Assembly (NCBI RefSeq): GCF_020382885.2
Contig: NC_058499.1
Coordinates: 14,989,872 to 15,053,871 of the forward strand
Direction: 5' to 3'
DNA: 64,000 nucleotides
From: Scatophagus argus
Lineage: Eukaryota; Chordata; Actinopteri; Scatophagidae
Below the pieces are notes generated by a model that ran no database searches, was not told where the DNA came from, and saw nothing but the letters and a program-made list of their open reading frames with translations. The position numbers and the translations under genes were made by a program. Each line of letters opens with the position of its first letter. The stretch's first letter is position 1. Shown here one piece after another: positions 24,626 to 55,500 of the stretch.

Positions 24626-24795
24626 CCTCTTCCCATCAACGACACTGGCTCCTCCAAGAAAATGGCTTAGTGCACGTTTCCCCCTCCTCAGCAGCTCTCC
24701 CCTTGTCTCGCTCTGTGTTTCCGTGACCACTGCCCGTCACAGGAGATGTTGAGGATCTGAGGTTCGCCCAGAGAGGGGTGGTATTGGCGGAGGAA

Positions 24796-24840
24796 GGGGT
24801 GGGGGGGGGGGGGGGGGGTGTGTGGGGGGGGAGGTGGGAA
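24796..24840. repeat. rfx4: poly-G tract upstream of rfx4 start
   Basis: Runs of up to about 20 G with short T interruptions, about 170-215 bases upstream of the rfx4 ATG. On the transcribed strand's mRNA sense this is C-rich. Confidence 0.9.
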
Positions 24841-27270
24841 TAAGGGAGGAAAGGGGGGTAGAGACTCCAGAAATCCAGCGGGGGGAAAGCCAGACCCGTC
24901 AAAATGTTTGCTGATGTTTCATGGGAAAGGGGCTGATTTTATAGGAGCCCTGATGGGGACATGTCATTGATAGGCTTGGAAGGCTGATGAATGGCCCCAA
25001 GTCAGATGGGGATGTGGCAAGGCTCACTGGAAGTCTTTTGTGGGGCTGTTTTGAATAAGAAAAGCTCCCTCCCAACGAAAAAAAAGAGGCTTAGATCTAC
25101 GCAGTCCTAACACTGTGGCCTCCCCGTCTTCCATTATGGCATTTAATACGTTTTTATACACCCCAGAGCTCCATATAAACATACATGCCTACACAACCGC
25201 CTCTCCTGTTTCTCCTCCTGATTTTAACTCCAAATTCACATCCTGTGTACACTTGTTGCCACGTTTGGTCTTTTCCTCACCTCATTCAAGCACTGAACCA
25301 TCTTTGCGATGACTTTCTTCGCAGAGGAACACATGCTCAAACACACAGATCCAAACACACTAAAAAACTGCAACCGACTGAATTTTCTGGTGGAGTCGTC
25401 AGCCTCTTTTTCGCTCACTCTTTCGATGTGGCAACCTTATTTTTGGTGTGCCTCTGAGAAGAGGGAACGGTCACAAAGGGGGGGAAGTAAAAGTGCAAAG
25501 CCCGAGGCTGGGAGGGCTCTGATGGAGTGCCTGAGAGCTGGAGAAGGGAAAGCTGTGATTAGAATATGAATGGAACCACAGGAGAGGGGGAGAGGAGAGG
25601 GGAAAGAAGAGGGGAGAGGAGAAAGGCGGATTATGGCTGAATTACTCACCACACCATGGATAGCAAAGGAGGACTTTCTCCACCAGTGCGCAGGCGTGGG
25701 CGCCACTGCTGCTCCTCACCGACACACACCGTGCAGACACCTGTGAGCACGTGCGGGACAGGGAGGCAGCAGCATCACATGCTACACTGTGCACAGGGTC
25801 ACGCTAGGTTGAAACAGGTCTGTGCATTCATTCAGACACATACAGGGGGGGGGGAAAGCTGTGGGAATGAGTGACAGGAAACAAGGACGGGGGAAAAAAA
25901 ATCTGTATCATCATAACAGGAAATCATCTTGACTTGTCTACCAAGATTGTTAGTGTGTGAGAGAGGATTAAAGAAGAAATATAGCACAACAACCCATTAA
26001 TGACACAATAATCAGAGGCACAAATGGTGGTTGGTGCGAAGATCTCAAAGGAAGATCTAATTAATTTCAGTCAAATAAGGAGAAGGTGGAGCATCTCCCT
26101 CGGTGGACGGCCCTTCTTCTATCCCGTTTTCTTCTTATTAGAACCTCATAAAGCAGGACAGGTGCAGCCACCAAAAGAGCCTCTTCCACCCTTCCTATTC
26201 TCAAACAGCCTGCCCGCACAAACGGATGTGTACTGCTTTTGTTCAGTGAAAAGGCCCCAGTTGAGTTGTGTGTGTGTGTGCGAGTGGGGGGTATGGTTAC
26301 GCTACATACGACATGTTGGTGGTATTAAGGCTTCATTTAAAAGAGGAAACCGTAAAGCAACTTTCTCTTCCTATTGTTGCTAATGAGGGCATTGCTCTGC
26401 TTATTTCTATGTTGTCACTTAACATTGTTGGATGAAGCAACCAGCTGTCTGCTTATCACAGGAAATTCAAATGACAGTGGCCCTCCGCTACTCTGAGAAA
26501 CTGTGATCATCACAGGTTGTAAATAAAAACAAAACAAATAATTAAAAAAACACCCCAAGCAAAACTCCTTTTGATGGTTTTATGAGCAACCAATTAGCTC
26601 CTAATGGACTCATGATTGAGTGACATATAAATATAAATATGAGCTGGGTTATAATTCAGTTTTGTCACTCACTGAGGAAAATCACAGGAAAATCACACAA
26701 ACATACTGTAACGCTCTTTTGTTATCACAACCTAAAAACCTAGAGAGCAATAATCATTAGTTGATTAATCAGTCAGTCTACAGAATAAACTTCGATTATA
26801 AATTGAATATGTTTGAGTTTAGGCCTGTTGGTCATGCAAAATAATTTGATGAAATTTTCTTGGACTTAAATCATTAAATCAATCGTAATTACTAATGTTT
26901 TGTTCTCATGTGGTGCACTGCAGTGGACAACAATAATTTCAATATTTTCTGTGAAGATTACTCATACATTTGCAAAAATCACACTTTATTATTTCATTGT
27001 GGTGATACAAATTCCACACATACTGCCCACATAGTGCCTCCACTGCAGCACAGGAAGACATATTTAACCACGTAAAATACTTCTTATGTTTTTGAAAATC
27101 CTTCAGCAGACACATAAGGAACAAAGCCCACAATGCAAAGGCTTTACCTTCACAAAAAATTAAGGGGTGCACACCACACTGTTCACTGCCTGCAGCTATT
27201 TGTTCCTAATCTGTTATTACTTCAAACTTGATCTAAATTTGTTTTTAGATTTAAAAAGCAAATGTCAATT

Positions 27271-27415
27271 TAAGTTACTTTATTAATCCCAAGCTGGGAA
27301 ATTACTTCTCTGCTTTTAACCCATCACTGATTGAAACACACACACACACATGCAACATGCAGTGACACACACAGGAGCAGTGGGCTGCATCAAGCGCCCG
27401 GGGAGCATAACTCCA
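27271..27415 (+). repeat. dispersed retroelement tail-like repeat
   Basis: TACTTTATTAATCCCAAGCT, a short CA run and CAAGCGCCCGGGGAGCATAA are typical of a fish interspersed repeat. It lies just beyond the likely polr3b 3' end. A weak relative (TACTTTATTGATCTTAGGAA) is at 51615. Confidence 0.5.
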
Positions 27416-27479
27416 CCACAGTTACAGTAATTAAAAAGTAGCAAACACAACAGCTGATTAGAAAATATTTTTTTATGCG

Positions 27480-27485
27480 TTTATT
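27480..27485 (-). terminator. polr3b: candidate polr3b polyadenylation signal
   Basis: AATAAA on the minus strand about 245 bases downstream of the polr3b TGA. This is a normal distance for a short 3' UTR, and an A/T-rich run follows. Confidence 0.5.
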
Positions 27486-27728
27486 ATGTACACATACAAA
27501 GAGCATAACTGTGACAAAGTATCAACATAAATGAGAAACTTCACTTGTCTTGCTTAATGAACACCAACAGAAATGTCAAAAAAAATGTTTAGTTTTTTTT
27601 TTTGCTTGGGTGCATTTCTTTCTTCTCCGATAGTTTTTACAAATCAATCCGTTTCAGACTTCGTAACTTGTACCAATCCAAGTGTCAGCCCTTCGCTCTC
27701 ACAGACTGTGTTTCTGTCCCTGTGCTGC

Positions 27729-46357
<18,629 letters not shown>

Positions 46358-47356
46358 AGTTGTTCCCACTGTTCAACAGTAAATACATAAACTTCTGGTC
46401 GTTCTGTCAGTGTTGATATACGGCGTCGGAAGTCGCTCCAACATGCGTCTCTTCTGTGTGTTCCACTGTAAAACGTCCGTGCCGACGTAACCAAATACAT
46501 CGTTCCGGTAATTTTGTGGTGCTGGAAAATCGTGGAGTAACTGGTTGTTAAATGTAGTGCGATAAGGTGTAAATATTTCATGTATGTTTATATGCAAGTA
46601 AGGTTGGTTATCTAGCAAGTGTCTGTGAAAATATACAACAGTATGAAATCACTGCACTCACTGAAAACTACATTTTACAGATACTGATTTAATTAGGTAC
46701 TGATCAATTTGGTCACTTAGGCTATAAACGAAGCTAACCTCCTCTTATAAAAAGTAGAATATGAATTAGGGCAGAGAGAGAAATAGATATAAAAACTCAT
46801 ACAAGTATATAAAACCAAACTATGAAAAACAAAATTCACACAGGTTAAAAAGTGAAAAGTTTGCAGAGAGGCTGACATTCATTGAAATGAATCACTTGCA
46901 CCTTGTGACTGGAATTGGACTTTTGTCAAAAGACACAAATGCAGCTCAGCTCTGACTAGTCCACAGACCTCGTTGTCAACAGTTTTCGCTGAGCTACTTC
47001 GTGACAAAGAAAAAGCAGTTTTCAGCACTGGTACTTTAGAAATTTAAAAGCATTAAAAAACTACGTATAATGATATAATGTAGTGAGTACTTCATTGTTT
47101 TTATTGACACTTTCACTGAAGCACTTCCATATACTCACAACTTTTCTTTAAAGAAGTAATATAAATGTAATACAAAGGTTACATGAAAGTCATTTTAAAT
47201 TTGTTGAGGACATAAATGCATCACTTATTTGACTTTAAGAAGCATCGATTGCTAAATCAGGTTTACAGTCATCCTAATAGAATCACAGACATGTACACGT
47301 CTGTGTCCTGCACTGTAAGGACGTGAGTATCACTTTGTATCTGAGGATCCTCCACG
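46358..47356. other. polr3b promoter region and endou 3' UTR
   Basis: A gap of 1.0 kb between the two genes. About 46358-46500 should carry the polr3b 5' UTR and promoter, and 47100-47356 the endou 3' UTR. Nothing else was recognised. Confidence 0.55.
47100..47105 (-). terminator. endou: candidate endou polyadenylation signal
   Basis: AATAAA on the minus strand about 250 bases downstream of the endou stop. Confidence 0.45.
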
Positions 47357-50260
47357 TCAGTGCGACTGCTGCCTAAGATGTCTGCTGTTGCTGCTGAGCA
47401 GTTTGGGGTACGCCGTCCCGAGGGAGCGTCCATGCCTGATGACCACCAGCTCCATCTGACACTGGTCGATGTTGACCAGCACTGTGGTGCTCCTCTCTGT
47501 GTTCAAGAGGAAGACGATGGTGAAGAGTGCCATCTCAAACTCAGGGCTGGTCCCAATGAAGGCGCTGCCAACGGGCTTCACCAAACCGTGCCAGCTGAAC
47601 TGGAGGTTCAGAACGTGGTCGTCTTGATCAGGCTGTGGACAGAAACACGTGGGACAAAGTCAGATATGAAAGAAATGCTTCTATTTTATCTGATGAACTT
47701 TAATACGTACTAAGTCGTGGTCCCTGGCCTTGTATCCTTTGTAGTCCAAGTGCAGGCCTTTTTCTTGCAGGTAGAACTGGAGCCAGTTGTGAAAACCAAT
47801 GATTTCTGATCCAGATTTAGTTTCTCCAACAAAGACATGCTCAAATCCGCTGGAGTCCAGGCTGGTGAGTGTTTTCATTTAGAAATACCACAGAAAATAA
47901 AATATTACTTCAAAACGATCACGTAATCTTTTACGTAAAAGCAATAAATTCCTTGCTTGCCTTTTGTACACACTGATCTAATGACATCTGCTGGCAGGAT
48001 GTTTCAGTATCTCACCCTGTGTTTCTCTGTCGGTGGTAGAGGTGGAACCAGATCAAGTGCAGTTGACTCTTAAACAGTCTCAGATTAGAGTTGGACTTCC
48101 CTTTGCTCACCAGGTACCGATGAGCCCGCTGTGGAGAAATCACATTTATGACGTTCACGTCGATGCTAAGCTGACTCTGGTTCGAGGTGTTCTCGTAATT
48201 AGAATAAATCAAACGACTGGGACAAGACAGCTCAGCTCTGTTGCACCGACACTCAGACACAAAAATAATCCAAATTCAAGTTTTACTTTATAATACACTT
48301 TTAAACTTCACATTGTTTAATGACAAGGAAAAGAGTTATGTTTTAATTAGACTAGATTATTATACCAGTGCCAATTTACTGTTACAAAAGTATCAGAAAT
48401 GTAGAGAAACACACATTTACTCACCCTCACTGAGAAAACACTTATATGGTATATTGAAACAACATTTAGATACCACTCTTGTATATATAGTGCTTAAATT
48501 ACTCCCAGTTACTTTACTTTAAATCTATATTTTTATCTTTACCGTATGTCTATTTTTTCTTTTCTTTTCCTTAATTTCCTTTTTTAAATGTTACTAGTTT
48601 AACTGTGTATGCATTGTTTTGAAACAGTTGTTCCGCTTTGTCTGCATTTATTCTCCCTTTGATTATATCTGCACTATGCACAGTCGATTGACTGACTGAT
48701 TATCAGATTATCAGCTGTGGCCTATAGGTTGGAGAAGCAGCTTATGACCAGGGGGTTGCTGGTTCAATTCCCCCCTGGATCAGCAGGAAAAAAACATTAA
48801 AAATGAAAAAAAAATAAATAAAAATTTAGTGTTTTTGAAGCCTCCCCATCTTTTAACAAGCTTCATTAACAAATACTAAAATGTGTAATTGTCCTCTGGA
48901 GAAGAAGCACTTCAGTTCTAATGTCAGCCACAGTCATGTGGTCCGTCTAACATCTACTTCTTCCAAATACAACAAGTACTGCATGTCCATTTTCCACTGA
49001 TCCTCCCTGGGGAGACCGCTGAGGCCAACGCTGCATTCCATAGCTGCACACAGATGTTACAGATGTTCTTGTTGTCTCTCTAACATCATGAAATCACGTG
49101 TTCAGGGCTGCAGTGAGGCAGAAATATATGAAACTCCCTCTGGAGTTCAGCTGCAAACTCAAATCCACAAATGGAAGCAGTCAGTGGAGAACAAAACAAC
49201 TTGTAATATGTGTTATATAAATGATCTTCTTCCTCTGCAAAGCTTGAGACACTCAGACTGGAAACAAACAGGTGTAAGAACTGAGGTGCCGAGCACTATG
49301 AATTAGTAACACAAGCGTTATGTGGCTTGTTAGGCCAGTCTGTAACTGGTTGAAAAATGTCTTCATGTACCTTCATGACTTCTGTCTCTAAGACGGCATC
49401 CAGGAAGAGATTAATCTCTGTCAGCTCCTCTGTTGTGACTCGTTCGGCCACACCTACGGACCGCTCATAGTTATCCAACAGTCTGATGAATCCTGCAGAC
49501 ACAGAAGTGCGGATGGAAAATAAGCTGGATTTTTAGAGAAGGAGGGGAAACCGTGTGTGTCTGTTGCAGAGACGCTTACGGGAGAAGGACGTTGTGTTCT
49601 TCAGTTTGTCCTCATTAACGTTGGAGAACAGAGGCTGTGAGGCATGATCCCGTACCACATGGGTGCCCTGGTTTACAAAACTGGCTCTGCCCTGGACAGT
49701 TCAAATACAGAATGAGTTTTCGTAAAAACAGAGGACAAGTATCTGAGTCAGGGTACACTCTGTACCTGAACAGAGATTGTGTAGTCTATCCCAGGAGTCA
49801 AGCGATTCACATCCAAGCTCCACAGCTCATTGAAAATATTGGACAGTTCTTGGTTTACAGCTGGTCTGTTACACGAAGTCAGGCAGAAGAAACAGAGAAA
49901 ACTGACAAATACTGGCAAACACAAAAACTCACGAGAAATGTTCTTGCTGGCTACTGTACCTTGATGCATTCAATCCACTGAGCAACGTGAGAAGGACAAG
50001 GACTCCACAGAGCCTGCACAACACACACACTTTATATAAATACATCAAACACTAAAGGAAAAGAAGAACAAAGACATAATCTAGTCTGAGGTCTAATATC
50101 AAGAAAAAAAATTGTACTTGGTGTTCAGTTTTAGGAGACAGGTATAAACTACAAGAATGGATCCCAGATTGAACAGGGATAACATTACTTTTATGATTAG
50201 TGTTTAGCTGGGGAAAAAAAAAACAAAAAACCAAAAACAAAACACGTACCTTGCAGCCAT
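47357..50260 (-). CDS. endou: EndoU-family poly(U)-specific endoribonuclease, secreted, complete
   Basis: Eight coding exons in order: 50250-50260, 49960-50013, 49766-49865, 49580-49691, 49371-49492, 48016-48128, 47711-47861, 47357-47632 (stop TGA 47357-47359). All are GT-AG and in phase, and the product is about 312 residues. The first two exons give a hydrophobic N-terminal signal peptide ([20 protein letters not shown]). The EndoU domain follows almost at once. It carries the family signatures FEHVFVGE and GFHNW, whose two His are the expected catalytic pair, then LDYKGY (likely catalytic Lys) and [17 protein letters not shown] near the end. EndoU enzymes cut single-stranded RNA at uridines in a Mn2+-dependent reaction and leave 2',3'-cyclic phosphate ends. 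The human protein has N-terminal somatomedin-B modules and this one has none. Which fish paralogue it is cannot be told from the window. Confidence 0.9.
48714..48800 (+). mobile_element. SINE head fragment (tRNA-like, A and B boxes)
   Basis: GTGGCCTATAGGTTGGAGAA and GGTTCAATTCCCCCCTGG correspond to the tRNA-like head of the 1254-1540 element. A poly-A-rich stretch follows and no tail is present. It lies in an endou intron. A real tRNA gene is unlikely because the acceptor and anticodon stems do not close. Confidence 0.65.
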
Positions 50261-52560
50261 GATACTTCTTGCAAGCTTTCAGCCCTTCAGCTCGAACTAC
50301 AGTACAGTACACACTTGTCCGTAGCACTTCAGGTCCAGTCTCCACCCGCACCGAGCAACCTGGATGTGTTGTGTCTGCTAAGTGCGCATGCGCAAATCTG
50401 GTTCTCATTCAACTCAACTCAGGCCAAACGTCAGCACGTCTTCCCGGCCACCAGAGGGCGCGTTCTCGTTAAGTTCATGCTATTGGCCGACTGTTGCGCG
50501 GTGATCACAATTCCCCAAATATATTTCAGTGAATTATTTTGTGATTCGTTTATTGGTTTGTAAATATAAAACACAAGTCCTGAGGAGGGAGGATTTGTTA
50601 GTTTTAAACCTTAAGTAGAAAAGGTATGCATCCAAATTAGTTCATTACCACATTTCATGAAGTTATCTATTCATCTGTTTACAAGTTAGTTGAAGTCTAA
50701 CTATTTTTCACATTTGCTTGCTATTTAGAGAGAATAGAGAAGTTGGTGGAGGGCCACACTGTAGTGTAAAACCTTTAATGTAAAACTCTAGCACTACCAA
50801 TTAGTGTTATTGTCGATGTGATAAATGTGATGTGATAGTCATCCCACCTCGCAATTACATTTACCCAATTATACCTATCATACTACTATACTATATCTAC
50901 CACATGCAGTGACTGAAACTGTGCAGAAAGATCACTTCAACATTCATCTGATCACATATATAATAACTTGAGACAGACTTAAATGTTTTTTATTCCCACT
51001 TGTGTTTTTTTCTTTATAGCTGATCAAAAAGTGAACAATTACGTGGAAAATGTATGAAGTACAAAATACACAATAGTCAAACCAATAGCAGGATCTTCTC
51101 GTTTCCCATCTCAAAGTTGACATGTGATGTAACAAGTGGTATCAGAGTTTTTCAGAAGTCTCCGTTTAGAGGGTCCTATCCATAATTTTTTCAAGCTTTT
51201 GTGACCATCACACCTGTTTCAGACATTGGTACTGAAGTCTGAGTGCTTGAAAATGTAATCTGTCTGATGTAGCTTCAACATCTTTATTACATTGTAGCCG
51301 TGTCTGTAATCCCTCACCTCTTACACATGCTTGTCTTGCAGGATGCTCAGTGCAGATTTCTCCAATCAGTCCACAGGATCAAACTATTGTGAATACAGAG
51401 GACTGCAATTGATAAAATGGCTTTATTTTATTGCCTCTATCCGTAGTAAATAATTCACAATTATACAGAATGTTAAAAAGGCCATGTTTTCAAGTCACAT
51501 TTTTTCATTTTATCATTCAGCTGCGAAATCGGGAACTTTCACATTGTCTCTCCTGTCCCCAGTTTGTATTAGACTTAACTGTGTCTATTTGAGGAAAATC
51601 CAAAGTGGTTTAAATTACTTTATTGATCTTAGGAATTGATAAACATAAAACAAAAACAAACAAACAAAAACAAACAGCCTAACTTCTCAGGTATGGTTGA
51701 GGGTTGCTTCAGGTTGCCTCACAACATTATTTTGAGAAAACCTGATATTATGTCACAAATCTGTATATGCCAAAACGCTTTTCCAAAAATAACCCAGCAA
51801 ACATGGTTCCATTAAAAATCAATTTATAGTAAAAAATAAAATAATGAGCAATAATGAACTTAATGTGCTGAATGTCAATACCATGCAATGATATTCATTA
51901 GGATTTTTACTGTATGATATGTACTGGTGCAAATGCAAGACAAATATTACTTTTGAGTGAAAACCAGTAAAATGCTCAGCGCAGGATAAAATATAAGACA
52001 ATTTCCACTTAATTAGCAAAGTTTAGTTCTGTAGAAAACATAGCAGCTGTTTCTGAGTAATCACTTTACACTAACTTCTAAAAATGGGACAATCTTCTCA
52101 GCTTATCACTTCTGAATGAAGCCCATCTTTTTTTTTTTTTTAATATTTCTACAGTCAGAAGGGAATTTAAAAGACATATATTAAAATCTATACTGGCATA
52201 TTTTCGATGTCTTTTTCTGCTGGTTGACACTTTATGCCAAAGATGCCAGTACACAACTGAGTACAAAATATCTCCAGAAACCAGCTGGCAGGGGAGCAGT
52301 GGTGTTGCCCTAAATGTTCCTTCTGTTATCAGGTGACAGTAATGGAGACAGCAAAGTTCTAATTAGCAATATTGGACTTTCAGCATTATTTGAAACTGAA
52401 ATAAGAAAGACACTATAATACTTTTGGCTCATCTTTGAATGTAACACTAAGAAGAAATGTGGGAGCATTGGGTTTGTTGAGATAAGTCTGTGTGTGAGTG
52501 GAGAGGGTTGGCACAGAGTTTTATTCACAGCAGGACCAGGTGCTCATGGTGCCAGGAGGC
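50261..52560. other. endou upstream region and ppfibp1 3' flank
   Basis: No coding exon seen. The part next to 50260 is the endou 5' UTR and promoter. 51400-52560 is probably ppfibp1 3' UTR, including an A-rich stretch at 51650-51680 with (CAAA)n. Confidence 0.5.
52520..52525 (-). terminator. ppfibp1: proximal candidate ppfibp1 polyadenylation signal
   Basis: AATAAA on the minus strand only about 40 bases after the ppfibp1 stop, which would make a very short 3' UTR. More AATAAA hexamers occur near 51422-51431, about 1.1 kb downstream, and may be the main site. Confidence 0.3.
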
Positions 52561-55500
52561 TCATGCATTGGAGTCCTCGTCTGTTACACTGGGGTTTGGT
52601 GAATTTGAAATCTCTTTGAAGAATTCATCATCTTTCAGCATGCTCTGGTAAAAAAAAAAGGCACAATAAAGAAATATTAACTTTGTGACCAAAAGCTCCT
52701 GACACATAGTGTCATCGGAACATTGCATGCAATGTGTCCTGTTCAACCTTTGGATTCTTACCGTCAGATTTTGAATCCCCTCAGAGAAAGCCCCGATCTG
52801 CCTCACAGTCCCCTCAGAGTCCTCCATCTGAGAAACAAGTAGCAGTTTTCAAACTCAACTTACTGAGAACCCACACCAGAACATAGAAACTTCTGAGTGA
52901 TTATCTTATAAAGAAAAACAGTAACTATCCAAGCAACACTGGTGACAACGCACATAATTAAAAAAATAAGACCAAACTGCATTAACATTGAGACTGTTTT
53001 TTCATATAAAGTTAATTATGTTTTTACTGAGGTGATGCAGGACCCTCATGCCTTTTTCTTAATGACCTTAGTGGAGAAACGTTTTACAAAGATTTCCAGA
53101 GCCTGTGTTTTAATATCCTTTATGCACTTGCCAAGTGCACTAATCACTTACCCAATCATGATACTATCCCCCGTTACCCATGAACCTGCTTGCGTGTGGA
53201 ATGTTCCAAACAACTTTCCTTCTGTTGCCCCTGTCCCAACTTGGTTGAAACATGTGGGTGGCATCCCGATCAGAATAAGCATTTCTTTACAAAAATCTAT
53301 GTGGTTGATGAGGTAAAACACTGAATATATTGGCTTTGTAGGACTTACAATTGAGTATGTGCCAAAAAGCACACAGGGTCCAAACTCTTTAGTAATTAGG
53401 GTGTAGGCGCATGCAATCAGATACTTAATTGTTCAGGTTTTTCAGTGACAAAAATCATCATTCAATAAACCCTCTGAAGTACAAGCTCACCTGTTCTAGC
53501 CTGTCCAGGTCGTCTTCGTAGATTTGGAGCTCGAAGCCTTTTTGAAAGCTTCGTCCCTTTGGCATCTCCACGTCCATCGGACACACGTACTCCTCACTCT
53601 CCTCCTGCTTCTTCTTCCTCAGACTGCCAAAGCTACTAAATGACAGTTTCCTTGGCTGGTTCGAACGCAGAGGAGAGAAAGAAATCCAGTATATCATCTT
53701 AATCTTTAATCTTGGTGACATAAGACCAAGTTTTTGTGATGACACCATTGCAGTGTAATAAATAAACTTGTAAGGGTCTACTAATCAAAAATCCTGCAAA
53801 GCTGCATTTTAGTCCATTCATTTGTGGCTAATTCTTGATGTAGTCTTTTTAGCAGCACTCTACAAGTACAAGAAGTCATGCCTTACCTTGACCTTAGTGG
53901 TGGCAGTAAGTAAAGTGTAGTCTGGGTTTTCGAGACACTCCTGTTTGAGCTGCTGGGCCTCTGAGCCAATGAGCAGGTTGAAATGCGTAGCAAGGTGGCG
54001 GCGCAGCAGCGTCTTGTTGGGGGGGATGTTCAGCAGCAAAGCCATGGTCTCCACGTTGAACCGTGGCTCCAGAACCTGAAGAGAGAAGAGATATTTTAGG
54101 AGTGGATACTTTCAGGATAGAATCTCTGTTCCTCAGGACGACTGAACACTGGACCATCTCACCATCAGGCCTCCGTGCACACCGCTGCCTCTCAGGTTGG
54201 GAGCGTATTCGGCAAGGTCCACAGACCGCAGCCACTCCATCACACGATGGTTGGTCCACTGGGAAATCTCTGCAGGAGAAATATTGTTCTGTGGGCACAA
54301 AGGACAAAAAGAGGACGCGCATTATAAAACGAGTATGTCAAAAAGTAAAACAGTCAAATCATTTCCCAGGTGAATGCACCTCATCAGATGGCCTACGACG
54401 CAAGCAGTTGGGCTCATAGCTGTTCAGTCGGAGCACTTGAATGGCTCTCTTGATACTGAGGTGATGCAGGACACTCCCCACTTTCAGAGACAGCAGGTCA
54501 TCCTGCGGGACAAAGTGAGGCATCAGACACTTAATGTAACAGTCAAAAGACAAAGCAAAATTCAACTGAAGATTAAGTATAAATTATGAAAAATAAATAA
54601 CAGACTTAAGTGGCAAAACTTAAGATTCCCAGGCAAAGAAGCCTTTGTAAATTAATCACATTAAAAAAGGGCAAACACTGTAGTGTGGTTTCAGCACTGC
54701 CCCAAATGTGGAGGGTGAGACCAGGACATCTCCACTGGCCTTTCTATGCAGTGATCCTGATGTGAGATGGCACTGGAATCGTCAGACCTAATTATCTGCA
54801 GGGTCTGTGGAGGGTGTGCCTGTGTCTCGCCTACACTCACCACTGTCATGTAGTGCAGCATGCGACCGTCCACCCTCCCCTCATCAAACTGGGTCTTATA
54901 CTGAGGCAGACCAATGTCATCCAGCCATCCTGGGAGGCAAGGGAAGCATCATAAGATGGAAGTCAGGGTGACAGTCAAGTAGAACTCAAAGTAAAAATTG
55001 GTCAACTTGGTTCATGTCCTGGACTGGCAGCTGTCACTCACTTGTCACCCAGTTGTAGTCCAACTTTCCCTTATTATCCTCCTCCTCTGAGCCGAGGGCC
55101 TGCAGAGCCAGCTGCAGCTTCTTTCTGTGCAGCGGGTGTTTGATGCCCAACTCCTAAACATCCACAAGAAGACATGCAAGGATTACACACAACACCCCTG
55201 AAGTACTATGTATTAAGTTCAACAACAAAAATGCTTCGCCTGTCTGCTGGCTTTGTTAAACCTATAAAATTCTTCTGCTTCGTCTCACCCTCTCCAGGTC
55301 CAGCTGTGAGGCCTGTAAAAGTGTCTGACCAGAGGAGATCCATACGCGAGCCATGTTTACATAAAGACCAAGTCCCTGCTCCTGCAGCCAATCACACACC
55401 TGATCCTTTGACCACCGTGCAAAGGGCGCATCAACATCACTGGGAAATAAGAAAAGTCAAGACTTTCAACAGGCATACCATTGTAGTGCTATAAAAAGAA

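Larger units (their letters stand above)
24626..27728. other. rfx4 upstream region and polr3b 3' UTR/flank
   Basis: No coding exon recognised. It holds the rfx4 5' UTR and promoter (near 24626-24900, poly-G rich), a purine-rich patch at 25575-25630 and AT-rich candidate regulatory blocks around 26020-26070 and 26570-26640. A dispersed repeat (27271-27415) and the polr3b 3' UTR (about 27460-27728) follow. Confidence 0.55.

Noticed and set aside
48714..48795. Possible tRNA gene (A-box and B-box motifs, TGGTTCAATTCC)
   Set aside because: The acceptor and anticodon stems do not close, and the sequence matches the head of the SINE at 1254-1540, so it is a retroposon head.
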